The notes: generated by a model not told the origin, from the sequence alone. DNA of 64,000 nt from Enterocloster bolteae (GCF_002234575.2 NZ_CP022464.2:1116001-1180000), one strand, 5' to 3'. Positions 33,162 to 43,038 are shown, numbered from the stretch's first letter. Program-made: numbers and translations.

Positions 33162-34493
33162 ATGGAAAAATTAGAAGAATTTTTTAAGTTAAAAGAAAGG
33201 GGAACCAGTGTCAAGATAGAGGTCCTGGCAGGTATTACCACGTTCATGACCATGGCCTATGTGCTGGTGGTGCAGCCCGGCGCCATCATTGGTTTCGGGG
33301 ATGCGGTATCCTTTACAGATATAAACGGGCTGGTTATCACCAAGGAGGCAATTGCGGTTACATGTGCTGTCATCAGCGCGCTTATTACCCTGCTTATGGG
33401 CTTTTACGCCAACCTGCCCTTTGCGCTGGCAACGGGTATGGGAACGAATTTCATGTTCGGCGCCCTGCTCCAGTCCAATACCCTGTCCTTTGGCGCCATC
33501 ATGGCCATAACCCTGATTTCCGGCCTGATTTTTGTGGTTCTGACCATATTCGGGGTAAGGGATTTGATTGTCAAGGCCATACCCAAAAACATAAAGGTGG
33601 CCATTGGGTCGGCAATCGGTTTCTACATTGCCTACCTGGGCTTTAAGAATTCGGGCATCGGAACCTTTACAAATGGAATCGGAATGGGGAATTTCAAGGA
33701 ACCGGCTGTATTTATCGCCCTGCTGGGTCTGGTTATCATTGCCGTTCTGACGGCATACAGGGTAAACGGGGCCATCCTCATCGGAATTGTTGCTGTCACT
33801 GTGATGGGAATTCCTTTGGGTGTGACCACCCTGCCGGATACCTTTGCCAAGATACCGGATGTTTCATCCTGGGGAAATATTGTATTCTGCTTTGATTTCA
33901 AAGGACTGTTGTCCTTCCAGGCCATCATATACGTATTCATTGCCTTTTGCGGGGACTTTTTCTCCACGCTGGGAACTGTGCTGGGAGTGGCCGGCAAGGC
34001 AGGCATGCTGGATGAGGACGGAAACATGCCGGGAATCCAGAAACCCTTCCTGGTAGATGCCATCGGCACCTGTGTGGGAGCCTGTACCGGCAATACCACC
34101 ATCACCACCTTTGTGGAATCCACATCAGGCGTGGAGGCGGGCGGCAGAACCGGCCTGACCAGTATTGTGGTAGCCGTTCTCTTTGCTGTCATGGTGTTCT
34201 TTTCGCCCCTGATTCTGATGATACCGGACGCAGCCACTGGCCCTGCCCTTATCTTTGTGGGATTTTTGATGGTATCAGGCATCAGGAACATTGATTTCAG
34301 CGATTTCACGGAAGCCTTCGGCCCCTTTGTCATGATTATGTTTGTTATTTTCTGCGGAAGCATTGCGGCGGGAATCGCGGCAGGCATTCTGGCATATATC
34401 ATCATCAAGACTGCCACGGGTAAGTTTAAGGAGCTGCATCCGGTCATGTACGTGCTGGCTGTTCCGCTGGTCATGTATTTTGTGTTTAAATAG
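33162..34493 (+). CDS. NCS2/AzgA-type purine permease
   Basis: A 443-residue membrane protein of the AzgA-like (PbuG/GhxP) subgroup of nucleobase:cation symporters, moving adenine, guanine or hypoxanthine. Conserved parts: GITTFMTMAYVLVVQPG near residue 22, ALATGMGTNFMFG near 85, FCGDFFSTLGTVLGVAGKAG near 262 and GNTTITTFVESTSGVEAGGRTG near 308. About twelve hydrophobic segments. It sits between the M20 hydrolase and adenine deaminase, so adenine uptake is the likely job. CAAAGGAG precedes the ATG. Confidence 0.93.
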   Translation: MEKLEEFFKLKERGTSVKIEVLAGITTFMTMAYVLVVQPGAIIGFGDAVSFTDINGLVITKEAIAVTCAVISALITLLMGFYANLPFALATGMGTNFMFGALLQSNTLSFGAIMAITLISGLIFVVLTIFGVRDLIVKAIPKNIKVAIGSAIGFYIAYLGFKNSGIGTFTNGIGMGNFKEPAVFIALLGLVIIAVLTAYRVNGAILIGIVAVTVMGIPLGVTTLPDTFAKIPDVSSWGNIVFCFDFKGLLSFQAIIYVFIAFCGDFFSTLGTVLGVAGKAGMLDEDGNMPGIQKPFLVDAIGTCVGACTGNTTITTFVESTSGVEAGGRTGLTSIVVAVLFAVMVFFSPLILMIPDAATGPALIFVGFLMVSGIRNIDFSDFTEAFGPFVMIMFVIFCGSIAAGIAAGILAYIIIKTATGKFKELHPVMYVLAVPLVMYFVFK

Positions 34494-34538
34494 TAGAATT
34501 GCAGACAAAATGATAGTTGAAAGAAGGGAAAGATAGAG

Positions 34539-36317
34539 ATGAAGATACAGCCAAGAGATAAAAGAGCACTTCTCAGGGCAGCTCTGGGAGAGATAAAAAG
34601 TGATTTGGCCATAAAGAATGTACAGCTGGTCAATGTGATTACCGGGGAAATTTACCCGGCCAGTGTTTATGTATATGACGGCTTCATTAGCCATGTGGAG
34701 TATAAGGAGCCGGGCCGGGAGGAACAGTTTGCGAAAGAAGTGGTGGACGGACAGGGAAAATACCTGATTCCGGGTCTGATAGACGCCCATGAGCATATTG
34801 AGAGTTCCATGATGACACCCAGGAATTTTGCAAAGGCAGTGATTCCCAAGGGAACCACCACGGTCATCACAGATCCCCATGAGATTGGAAATGTATGGGG
34901 CATTGAGGGAGTGCGGTATATGCATGAGGCTTCGGAGGGCCTTCCCATGCGCCAGCTGATTGACATACCCAGCTGCGTGCCGGCTGTGCCCGGACTGGAG
35001 CATGCAGGCGCCGAGTTTGGGCCGGCCCAGATAGAGGAGCTGGCTAAGCTGGAGCGGGTGGTGGGGCTGGCGGAAGTCATGGATTATCTGGATGTGATTC
35101 ATGGCGGCGACCGCATGATGGATATTATCAGAACAGCCGAGGAGCACGGCTTGTACCTCCAGGGCCACGCCCCCTTTGTGGAGGGAAGGATGCTGTCCGC
35201 CTATCTGTGCGGCGGTCCTAACACCTGCCACGAATCCAGGACGGCGGAGGAAGCCCTGGAGAAGATGAGAAGCGGCATGCGGGTGGATGCCAGGGACAGC
35301 TCCATCACCAAGAATGTGGAGGCCATATGGAGCGGAGTTAAGGATTTCCGTTTCTTTGACAACTTCTGTCTCTGCACCGATGACAGAGAGGCCGATGATA
35401 TCCTTCACAACGGCCACATCAATGATGTGGTCAGGGCAGCCATAAGATACGGCATGGAGCCGGTGGCAGCCATCAAGAGCGCCACCCTGAATTCCGCCAG
35501 GGAGGCGGGATTGCAGAACCTGGGCGCTGTGGCGCCGGGATATGCGGCCGATATGCTTCTGGTAGATGATTTGAGGGAGCTGACGCCCAGCCATGTGTTC
35601 TACGCAGGTAAGCTGGTGGCACAGGAGGGCAGGCTGCTGGCAGAAATTGAGGACAAATCCTATCCTCTGGAGTCAGCCAACTCAGTCCACGTAAGGAAGC
35701 TGGCCGCGGAGGACTTTACCATCCATCCGCCTGTATCCCAGGGAAAAGTAAAGGTCAATCTGATGAAATACTATGACATGAATCTCTCCACCACGGATAT
35801 CGTGTGCGAGGAGGTTTGGGTAAAGGACGGCAGAATAGATATAAGCGGGGACCAGGACCTGAAATTTGTGGCAGTGGTCAACCGCTATGAGGGCAATGAC
35901 AACATAGCCCTGGGTCTGGTCAGGGGCTTTGGCACAAAGACAGGCGCCCTGGCATCCACGGTATCCCATGACAGTCACAATCTTACCATTGTGTACGACA
36001 ACCCGGAGGAAGCCCTTATGGCGGCAGAGGAGCTGGCGCGCACAGGCGGCGGTATGTGCGCCGTGAAGGAGGGAAAGATTCTTCACACATTGGCTTTGCC
36101 GCTGGCAGGCCTTATGTCCCTTAAGCCCGCAGAGGAGCTGGCAGAGGACAGCGCTGTGATGAAGGATGCCAACAGGGCCCTGGGCCTTACCAATATGGAA
36201 AATCCTTTGCTCCGCATTGTAACCCTTGCCCTTCCGGTTATACCTGATGCCAAGATGTCAGATATGGGGCTGGTGCAGGTGACCGCAAAACGGATTGTGC
36301 CTCTGTTTCCGGAGTAA
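34539..36317 (+). CDS. ade: Adenine deaminase
   Basis: A 592-residue cytoplasmic enzyme converting adenine to hypoxanthine and ammonia, of the Ade (AdeC) type in the amidohydrolase superfamily. Metal-binding features: LIDAHEHIESSMMTP near residue 85, TDPHEIGNVWG near 112, GHAPFV near 210 and CTDDREADDI near 281. The C-terminal adenine deaminase domain contains HDSHNLTIVYDN near 480. Full length for the family. It is the last gene of the operon with the AzgA-type permease (45 bases apart). A shared terminator with the convergent activase gene follows at 36349. Confidence 0.96.
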   Translation: MKIQPRDKRALLRAALGEIKSDLAIKNVQLVNVITGEIYPASVYVYDGFISHVEYKEPGREEQFAKEVVDGQGKYLIPGLIDAHEHIESSMMTPRNFAKAVIPKGTTTVITDPHEIGNVWGIEGVRYMHEASEGLPMRQLIDIPSCVPAVPGLEHAGAEFGPAQIEELAKLERVVGLAEVMDYLDVIHGGDRMMDIIRTAEEHGLYLQGHAPFVEGRMLSAYLCGGPNTCHESRTAEEALEKMRSGMRVDARDSSITKNVEAIWSGVKDFRFFDNFCLCTDDREADDILHNGHINDVVRAAIRYGMEPVAAIKSATLNSAREAGLQNLGAVAPGYAADMLLVDDLRELTPSHVFYAGKLVAQEGRLLAEIEDKSYPLESANSVHVRKLAAEDFTIHPPVSQGKVKVNLMKYYDMNLSTTDIVCEEVWVKDGRIDISGDQDLKFVAVVNRYEGNDNIALGLVRGFGTKTGALASTVSHDSHNLTIVYDNPEEALMAAEELARTGGGMCAVKEGKILHTLALPLAGLMSLKPAEELAEDSAVMKDANRALGLTNMENPLLRIVTLALPVIPDAKMSDMGLVQVTAKRIVPLFPE

Positions 36318-36348
36318 GACGCAGGATATATATTAAAAAGCAATAAAC

Positions 36349-36410
36349 AAAACCCCTCCGCCAATAAGTATCAATCAGTTGATAACCTTATTGGACGGAG
36401 GGGTTTTGTT
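36349..36410. terminator. Bidirectional terminator between ade and the activase gene
   Basis: AAAACCCCTCCG continuing into CCAATAAG (36349-36368) pairs with CTTATTGG-CGGAGGGG-TTTT (36387-36407) with one unpaired base. A run on the left and T run on the right serve both convergent genes. Confidence 0.95.
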
Positions 36411-36475
36411 ATAGTTTGATTATATACATTATTCCGTAAATGGCGGGATACAGCTTGTAGTTTCCGTACACCGTT

Positions 36476-39400
36476 TTATGTATGCGACATGGTTCCCAGG
36501 CAGGGGCTGTAGGCAGCCACGGGGCGCCTTCCGTTTCCGCGGTCCTCCCGGGAACTCTCTGTTTTCAGGTTCTTCTGGGCTGTGGCCAGCATGAGCTTGA
36601 TTCTGTTTAACTGGTTCACTTCGCTGGCGCCAGGGTCGTAGTCCACGGCGATGATATTGGACAGGGGGTAATTCCGGCGCAGTTCCTTGATGACGCCTTT
36701 GCCGACGATGTGGTTGGGCAGGCATCCGAAGGGCTGGGTACAGATGATGTTGTTTACGCCGCTGTGAATCAGCTCCAGCATTTCGCCGGTCAGGAACCAT
36801 CCCTCGCCGGTCTGGTTGCCCAGGGATACGAAGCCTTTGGCCATCTGGGCCAGCTCGTTGATGGCTGATGGGGGCGTAAAATGCATACTGGCCGTCAGTT
36901 CCTTCCTGGCTGTCCTGCGGAAATACTCCAACAAGGCAATGCCTGCGTTGCACAGTCTGGCGGTGGATTTTTTGGAGCCCAGGTGCTCGGCCTTAAAGTT
37001 GCTGTTGTAGAAGGAATACAGCAGGAAATCCATCAAATCCGGCATCACTGCCTCGGCACCCTCGGATTCCAGCAGCTCCACAATGTGGTTGTTGGCCAGA
37101 GGTGAGAATTTCACCAGGATTTCCCCTACAATGCCCACCTTTGGCTTCTTTACATCCAGCCTTGGGAGAGCGTCAAAATCCCGGATAATCCCCTTTATAT
37201 TGCGTCCGAATTCTATCATGGCCGCGTTTTTCTTGGACAGGGAGGCAATGCAGCGGGCCTTCCATTTCATGTGAAGGGCATTGGCACTGCCTGGTTCTGC
37301 CTCATAGGGCCGGGTGGCATAGAGAACCCGCATGAAGATATCCCCGTACACAATGGCCTGCATGGCTTTTGTCAGCAGAGGCACGGTGAAGGTGAAGCCG
37401 GGATTTGTCTCCATGCCGTTGGCGTTGACGGAGATGACCGGTATCTGGGGCATTCCCGCCTTTTCCAGAGCCCTGCGGATGAAGCCGATGTAGTTGGATG
37501 CGCGGCAGCCGCCGCCGGTCTGGCTCATGAGGACAGCCGTGTGGTCCAGGTCATATTTGCCTGACAGCAGGGCGTCCATGATTTGTCCGATGACAATGAG
37601 GGACGGGTAGCAGGCGTCGTTATTTACATATTGGAGTCCCACGTCCACTGCGTTTCTGTTGTGGTTCTGCAATACCTCGATTTTATATCCAAAGGAGCGG
37701 ATGGCCGGCTCCAGAAGGTCAAAATGAATGGGCGACATCTGGGGGCAGAGAAGGGTGTAATCCTTCTTCATCTCCTTGGTGAACACCACCCGGTGATAGG
37801 CGCTGGACACCACCCTGCGCTCAAAATGTCTCTGGTCCCTTACCTTTAAGGCTGCGATGAGGGAGCGGATACGTATTCTGGCAGCTCCCAGGTTATTGAC
37901 CTCGTCAATCTTTAACACCGTATAAATCTTGCCGGAATGGGTCAGGATATCGGCAACCTGGTCCGTGGTCACTGCATCCAGCCCGCAGCCAAAGGAATTG
38001 AGCTGAATCAGATCCAGATTATCCTGGGTCTTTACAAAGCTGGCAGCAGCGTAAAGGCGGGAGTGGTACATCCACTGGTCCGTCACCACCAGAGGCCGTT
38101 CCACCCTGCCCAGATGGGATATGGAATCCTCGGTGAGGACGGCAAATCCATAAGAGGTAATCAGCTCCGGTATACCGTGATGAATCTCAGGGTCCACATG
38201 ATAGGGCCTGCCGGCCAGGACTATGCCCCTCTTTCCGTGTTCCTTCAGCCAGGCCAGAGTCTCCTCGCCTTTTTTCATCAAATCATCGCGGGAGGCAGTC
38301 AGCTCCTGCCAGGCGGCATGGGCAGCCATCCTGACTTCGGCAGCCGGAATCTGGAATGTCCTGGAAAATTCCTTTACAAGGGTATCGGTGAGAATCTCCT
38401 CGTTGGTAAACGCCATAAAGGGATTCATAAAACGCACGTTTTCCTCGGCCAGCGCCTCCACGTTATTTTTAATGTTTTCCGCATAGGAGGTGACCATGGG
38501 GCAGTTGTAGTGGTTGCCTGCGTCCGGGCTTTCATTGCGCTCATAGGGGATGCAGGGGTAGAAGATGAACTTTACGCCCTGCTTGATGAGCCAGGTCACA
38601 TGTCCGTGTACCAGCTTGGCAGGATAACACTCGGATTCGCTGGGGATGGATTCGATTCCCAGCTCATAGAGCTGCCTGGTGGACTGGGGAGACAGCACCA
38701 CATGGTAGCGCAGCTTCTTAAAGAACACAGCCCAGAAGGGGAAGTTTTCATACATGTTGAGCACCCTGGGAATGCCTACCGTACCGCGGTCCGCCTGGTC
38801 CATGGGCAGGGATTCGTAGTCAAACATCCGGTGGTACTTGTAATCAAACAGATTGGGAATCTCTTTCTTGGCCTTTTCAAGGCCAAGACCCCTCTCACAG
38901 CGGTTGCCTGAGATAAAGCGGCGTCCGCTTCCAAACTGGTTGATGGTCAGCACACAGTGGTTGTTGCAGCCCTTGCAGCGGGTCATGGAGGTGCTGTACT
39001 TAAGGCCGATGATCCTTTCAAGGGAGAGCATGGAGGTCTCCGGTTCACTGGCCATGTGATAGCGTTCCCTGGCAATGAGGGCAGCGCCAAAGGCGCCCAT
39101 GATGCCTGCGATGTCCGGGCGTACTGCCGGGCATCCTGATATTTTTTCAAAGCTTCTGAGCACGGCATCGTTGTAGAAAGTGCCTCCCTGGACCACCACG
39201 TGTTCTCCGAGGTCGGAAGCATTTGTTATCTTAATTACCTTAAATAATGCGTTCTTAATAACGGAATAAGCCAGACCCGCGGAAATGTCGGCCACGGTGG
39301 CTCCTTCCTTCTGGGCCTGCTTTACATTGGAATTCATGAATACCGTGCAGCGGGTGCCCAGGTCCGTGGGATTTTTGGCAAACAGGGCTTCCCTGGCAAA

Positions 39401-40807
39401 ATCCTCCACATTGTAGTTCAGGCTCCTGGCAAAGGTCTCGATAAAAGAACCGCAGCCGGAGGAGCATGCCTCGTTGAGCTGTACGCTGTCCACTGTGCCG
39501 TCCTTAATCTTGATGCACTTCATATCCTGTCCGCCGATGTCCAGAATACAGTCCACATCCGGCTCAAAGAAAGCAGCCGCATAGTAGTGGGATATGGTCT
39601 CCACCTCTCCCTCATCCAGCATCAGGGCTGCCTTTAACAAGGCTTCGCCGTAACCGGTGGAACAGGAGTAGGCAATACGGGCGGTTTCAGGCAGCTGTTC
39701 CTTTATCTCCCGGATAGCCCGGATGGCAGTGGCCAGAGGGCTTCCGTTGTTATTGTCATAGAAACGGTACAGCAGTGTGCCGTCCTCGCCTACCAGGGCA
39801 GCCTTGGTGGTGGTGGAACCGGCGTCAATGCCCAGGTAGCAGCACCCCTCATAGGAGGACAGGTCCCCGCTCTTTACATGGTTGCTGGCATGGCGGGCAC
39901 AGAACCGGTCATAGTCTTCCTGGTCCTTAAAGAGGGGCTCCATGCGCTTGACCTCAAAATCCATCTTAATGCCTGAGGACAGTCTCTGAATCAGGGTCTC
40001 CAGGGGAATAGCCTCCTGGTTATCCTGGGGATTCATGGCTGCCCCCACAGCAGCGAACAGGTGGGAGTGATCCGGCGCAATAACCTGCTCCGGCGTCAGG
40101 CGCAGGGTGCGGATGAAGCTTTCCCGAAGCTGAGGCAGGAAGTGGAGGGGACCGCCTAAGAACGCCACATTTCCCCGGATAGGCTTGCCGCAGGCCAGAC
40201 CGCTGATGGTCTGATTGACCACGGCCTGGAAAATAGAGGCAGCCAGGTCTTCCCTGGTGGCGCCCTCATTAATCAGGGGCTGTATGTCGGATTTTGCAAA
40301 CACACCGCAGCGGGCCGCAATGGGGTATATGGCCTTATAATGTTCTGCATAATCATTGAGGCCGGAAGCGTCCGTCTGGAGCAGGGCCGCCATCTGGTCA
40401 ATAAAAGAACCGGTGCCTCCCGCACAGATTCCGTTCATTCTCTGGTCGATGCCTCCGGTGAAATAAATAATTTTTGCGTCCTCACCGCCCAGCTCGATGG
40501 CCACATCGGTCTGAGGCGCGAAGTCCTGAAGCGCAGAGGCCACGGCCACTACCTCCTGGACAAAGGGAACCTCCAGATGGGAGGAGAGGGTGAGCCCTCC
40601 GGAACCGGTTATAACAGGGATTACCTGAATGGGTCCGGTTATCTCACGGGCCTTTTTTAAAAGTCCCGCCAGAGTTTCCTGTATATTGGCATAATGGCGT
40701 TCATAATCGGAGAATACTATATGGGAAGCCTGATTTAACAGTGCAACTTTGACGGTTGTGGAACCAATGTCGATTCCAAGCGTAAGGGTATTTGTATGTA
40801 ATTTCAT
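36476..40807 (-). CDS. Fused 2-hydroxyacyl-CoA dehydratase activase (BcrAD/BadFG-like ATPase)
   Basis: A 1443-residue protein. Two ASKHA ATPase domains stand in tandem, each starting with a phosphate loop (GIDIGSTTVKVALL near residue 11, GIDAGSTTTKAAL near 326) and each carrying a cluster-ligand cysteine (NGICAGGTGSFIDQM, EACSSGCGSFIETF). A CKGCNNHC motif near 617 and a DUF2229-like region follow, then a C-terminal region with SQTGGGCRASNYIGF. Activases of this type couple ATP hydrolysis to one-electron reduction of 2-hydroxyacyl-CoA dehydratases or benzoyl-CoA reductases. No dehydratase subunit gene is adjacent, so the partner is unknown. AAAGGAGGT lies unusually far (about 23 bases) from the ATG, with a small GGG-TAAAA-CCC hairpin between. 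Confidence 0.88.
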   Translation of the reverse strand: MKLHTNTLTLGIDIGSTTVKVALLNQASHIVFSDYERHYANIQETLAGLLKKAREITGPIQVIPVITGSGGLTLSSHLEVPFVQEVVAVASALQDFAPQTDVAIELGGEDAKIIYFTGGIDQRMNGICAGGTGSFIDQMAALLQTDASGLNDYAEHYKAIYPIAARCGVFAKSDIQPLINEGATREDLAASIFQAVVNQTISGLACGKPIRGNVAFLGGPLHFLPQLRESFIRTLRLTPEQVIAPDHSHLFAAVGAAMNPQDNQEAIPLETLIQRLSSGIKMDFEVKRMEPLFKDQEDYDRFCARHASNHVKSGDLSSYEGCCYLGIDAGSTTTKAALVGEDGTLLYRFYDNNNGSPLATAIRAIREIKEQLPETARIAYSCSTGYGEALLKAALMLDEGEVETISHYYAAAFFEPDVDCILDIGGQDMKCIKIKDGTVDSVQLNEACSSGCGSFIETFARSLNYNVEDFAREALFAKNPTDLGTRCTVFMNSNVKQAQKEGATVADISAGLAYSVIKNALFKVIKITNASDLGEHVVVQGGTFYNDAVLRSFEKISGCPAVRPDIAGIMGAFGAALIARERYHMASEPETSMLSLERIIGLKYSTSMTRCKGCNNHCVLTINQFGSGRRFISGNRCERGLGLEKAKKEIPNLFDYKYHRMFDYESLPMDQADRGTVGIPRVLNMYENFPFWAVFFKKLRYHVVLSPQSTRQLYELGIESIPSESECYPAKLVHGHVTWLIKQGVKFIFYPCIPYERNESPDAGNHYNCPMVTSYAENIKNNVEALAEENVRFMNPFMAFTNEEILTDTLVKEFSRTFQIPAAEVRMAAHAAWQELTASRDDLMKKGEETLAWLKEHGKRGIVLAGRPYHVDPEIHHGIPELITSYGFAVLTEDSISHLGRVERPLVVTDQWMYHSRLYAAASFVKTQDNLDLIQLNSFGCGLDAVTTDQVADILTHSGKIYTVLKIDEVNNLGAARIRIRSLIAALKVRDQRHFERRVVSSAYHRVVFTKEMKKDYTLLCPQMSPIHFDLLEPAIRSFGYKIEVLQNHNRNAVDVGLQYVNNDACYPSLIVIGQIMDALLSGKYDLDHTAVLMSQTGGGCRASNYIGFIRRALEKAGMPQIPVISVNANGMETNPGFTFTVPLLTKAMQAIVYGDIFMRVLYATRPYEAEPGSANALHMKWKARCIASLSKKNAAMIEFGRNIKGIIRDFDALPRLDVKKPKVGIVGEILVKFSPLANNHIVELLESEGAEAVMPDLMDFLLYSFYNSNFKAEHLGSKKSTARLCNAGIALLEYFRRTARKELTASMHFTPPSAINELAQMAKGFVSLGNQTGEGWFLTGEMLELIHSGVNNIICTQPFGCLPNHIVGKGVIKELRRNYPLSNIIAVDYDPGASEVNQLNRIKLMLATAQKNLKTESSREDRGNGRRPVAAYSPCLGTMSHT

Positions 40808-41166
40808 ATATGCGGGGTTTTACCCTGACCTCCTTTGTAACTTGACGGCTGTTCCGCCGCTCCATGGGGGAAAACCATGTCCGGCAGTACTGGGGGACCG
40901 TAAAGCTGTTTTACATGTATCATAATACAGTTTTATGGGGAATACTGTGACTTATGCAACAAATTCCGGCGATAAGACGCTGGACATTCATAGTAGAGTT
41001 TAACATAAAATAAGTATAAATACAATTGGGGACAGGCGTTAAAAAATCGTGAAGAAATGGCGAAAATTGTGCATGTTTCTAAGGTTCCCTTTTTACTGTT
41101 CAGGTAAAATTTATGTATTCTCCCTGAAAAATATTCGGTATAATATAAAATGGAAGGCTATTTCAT
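40808..41166. other. Divergent intergenic region, activase/corA
   Basis: The 423-base gap between divergent genes is AT-rich in its second half. Apart from the corA promoter at 41167 and the distant ribosome site of the activase gene (about 40830-40838), I see no RNA gene, riboswitch or repeat. A minus-strand promoter for the activase is expected here; the only weak candidate is TTGCAT near 40965 with ATAAAA downstream. Confidence 0.5.
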
Positions 41167-41195
41167 TTGACAAAAGCGGGGGCAGTCACTATAAT
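41167..41195 (+). promoter_or_regulatory. Consensus promoter of corA-like gene
   Basis: TTGACA (41167-41172), 17 bases, TATAAT (41190-41195), both exact consensus hexamers, 36 bases before the start codon. Confidence 0.88.
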
Positions 41196-41230
41196 GAGAA
41201 CGTATAATTTCAGAATGGGGGAGAGTTCGC

Positions 41231-42172
41231 ATGATACGGATTTTTAAGACCGAAGACGGTGCTATGCACGAAAAGGAAGAGATGCAGCCTGGCTGCTGGA
41301 TTGCGTTAACAAACCCTACAGCCTCAGAAATCATTGACATCGCAGATACCTATCAGATTGATCCGGACCATTTGCGGGCGCCTCTGGATGAGGAAGAGCG
41401 GTCCCGTATAGAGGTGGAGGATGAATACACCCTGATTCTGGTGGACATTCCTTCCATAGAGGAGCGCAACGGCAAGGACTGGTTTGTCACCATCCCTCTG
41501 GCTATCATCACCACCAAGGATGTGCTGATTACGGTCTGCCTGGAGGAGACGCCTGTGCTCACTTCCTTTATGGACGGAAGGGTGAGGGATTTCCACACCT
41601 TCATGAAAACCAGGTTTATCCTGCAGATTCTCTATAAAAATGCCACCCAGTTCCTGCAATACCTCCGAATCATTGATAAAAAGAGTGAAGTCATTGAGCG
41701 CAAGCTCCACCAGTCCCAGAAGAACGAGGAGCTGATTGAGCTTTTGGAGCTGGAGAAGTCGCTGGTATACTTTACCACCTCCCTTCGTTCCAACGAGGTG
41801 GTGCTGGAAAAGCTGCTGCGCATTGAGAAGATAAAGAAGTACCCGGAGGACACGGACCTGCTGGAGGATGTAATCGTGGAGAACAAGCAGGCCATTGAGA
41901 TGGCCAACATATACAGCGGCATCTTGAGCGGCACCATGGATGCGTTTGCATCGGTTATCTCCAACAACCTGAATATTGTCATGAAGTTTCTGGCTACCGT
42001 TACCATTGTTCTGTCCATACCAACCATGATTGCCAGCTTCTACGGCATGAACGTAAACTCTCATGGCATGCCTTTTGCGGACAGTCCCTACGGATTTGCC
42101 ATAGTACTGGGCCTGACCCTTCTGCTGTCACTGTTTGTTGCGTATATATTTAATAAGAAAGACCTGTTTTAA
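41231..42172 (+). CDS. CorA-family magnesium/divalent cation channel
   Basis: A 313-residue inner membrane cation channel of the CorA family. The cytoplasmic N-terminal domain (about 1-240) is helical and acidic. Two C-terminal membrane helices follow, and the first ends in the invariant GMN motif (SFYGMNVNSHGMP near residue 276). Length and layout fit CorA-like MgtE-independent Mg transporters; Co or Zn transport is possible in some family members. The ATG at 41231 follows GGGGAGAG. A strong promoter stands upstream, and the rhomboid-like gene follows 35 bases later, probably on the same transcript. Confidence 0.93.
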   Translation: MIRIFKTEDGAMHEKEEMQPGCWIALTNPTASEIIDIADTYQIDPDHLRAPLDEEERSRIEVEDEYTLILVDIPSIEERNGKDWFVTIPLAIITTKDVLITVCLEETPVLTSFMDGRVRDFHTFMKTRFILQILYKNATQFLQYLRIIDKKSEVIERKLHQSQKNEELIELLELEKSLVYFTTSLRSNEVVLEKLLRIEKIKKYPEDTDLLEDVIVENKQAIEMANIYSGILSGTMDAFASVISNNLNIVMKFLATVTIVLSIPTMIASFYGMNVNSHGMPFADSPYGFAIVLGLTLLLSLFVAYIFNKKDLF

Positions 42173-42207
42173 ATAAAGCCACACAGGCAAATGAAAAGGA
42201 TGATAGG

Positions 42208-43038
42208 ATGAGATTTTTTAATAAGCTTGAGCGCCGGTTTGGCAGATATGCCATTCACAACCTGATGTATTACATTATCATTATGTATGTCATGGGTTTT
42301 GTCATGATGTACATGGACCCCATGTTCTTTACCCGGTACCTGAGTCTGGACGCGGAGGCTATTCTTCACGGACAGGTCTGGAGGCTGGTGACATTTTTGC
42401 TGTACCCGCCCACACTGAGCCCCTTCTGGATTATTTTTGCGGCGCTCATGTACTATTCACTGGGCCGGTCCCTGGAGGCGGTGTGGGGAGCGTTCCGCTT
42501 TAACGTGTTCTTTTTTATGGGAGCCATCGGCATCATACTTGCCGAGTTTATTGTATACTTTATCTGGGGATGGGATATGCACCTTAACACCTCTTACCTG
42601 AGTATGTCCATATTCCTGGCTTACGCAGTGATGTTCCCGGAGGAATACTTTTATATTTACTTTATACTTGCCATCAAGGCCAAATGGCTGGCGCTGTTTG
42701 ATGCCTTTTTCCTGGTGTTCGGGTTCGTATACGGCAGCTTACCCCAGCGAATCGCCATTTTCCTGTCCCTTGCCAACTTCATCATTTTCTTCCTGATGAC
42801 AAAGGACTTTAAGAAATACAGCCCAAAGGAAGTAAAGCGCAAGCAGGATTTCAAGGTAAAGACCATGCGGCCCGTAAACCGCACCCACCACAAGTGCGCG
42901 GTCTGCGGCAGGACCGACGAGGAAAGTCCCGGCATGGAGTTCCGCTATTGTTCAAAATGTGAAGGCAGCTATGAGTACTGCATGGATCATTTATATACAC
43001 ACCAGCACGTGAAAAAATCGGATTCCCCCAAATCATGA
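42208..43038 (+). CDS. Rhomboid-like membrane protein without catalytic residues
   Basis: A 276-residue membrane protein. The early loop GQVWRLVTFLLYPP near residue 58 matches the rhomboid family loop-1 pattern, and about six hydrophobic segments follow. The catalytic GxSG of the fourth segment is missing (the region reads TSYLSMSIFLAYAVMF), and no histidine stands in the expected later helix, so protease activity is unlikely. The C-terminal 70 residues are cytoplasmic and contain a four-cysteine zinc-ribbon-like site (CAVCGRTDEE, then YCSKCEG) and a His-rich end. It may be a pseudo-rhomboid adaptor. It lies between corA and pyk, 35 bases after corA. AAAGGATGATAGG precedes the ATG. Confidence 0.8.
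   Translation: MRFFNKLERRFGRYAIHNLMYYIIIMYVMGFVMMYMDPMFFTRYLSLDAEAILHGQVWRLVTFLLYPPTLSPFWIIFAALMYYSLGRSLEAVWGAFRFNVFFFMGAIGIILAEFIVYFIWGWDMHLNTSYLSMSIFLAYAVMFPEEYFYIYFILAIKAKWLALFDAFFLVFGFVYGSLPQRIAIFLSLANFIIFFLMTKDFKKYSPKEVKRKQDFKVKTMRPVNRTHHKCAVCGRTDEESPGMEFRYCSKCEGSYEYCMDHLYTHQHVKKSDSPKS

Noticed and set aside
33632..34633. 333-residue open frame opposite the purine permease
   Set aside because: Antisense shadow of a membrane protein gene; composition typical of such shadows.
37937..38911. 324-residue open frame opposite the activase gene
   Set aside because: Antisense shadow of a conserved coding region, with no ribosome site or recognisable domain.
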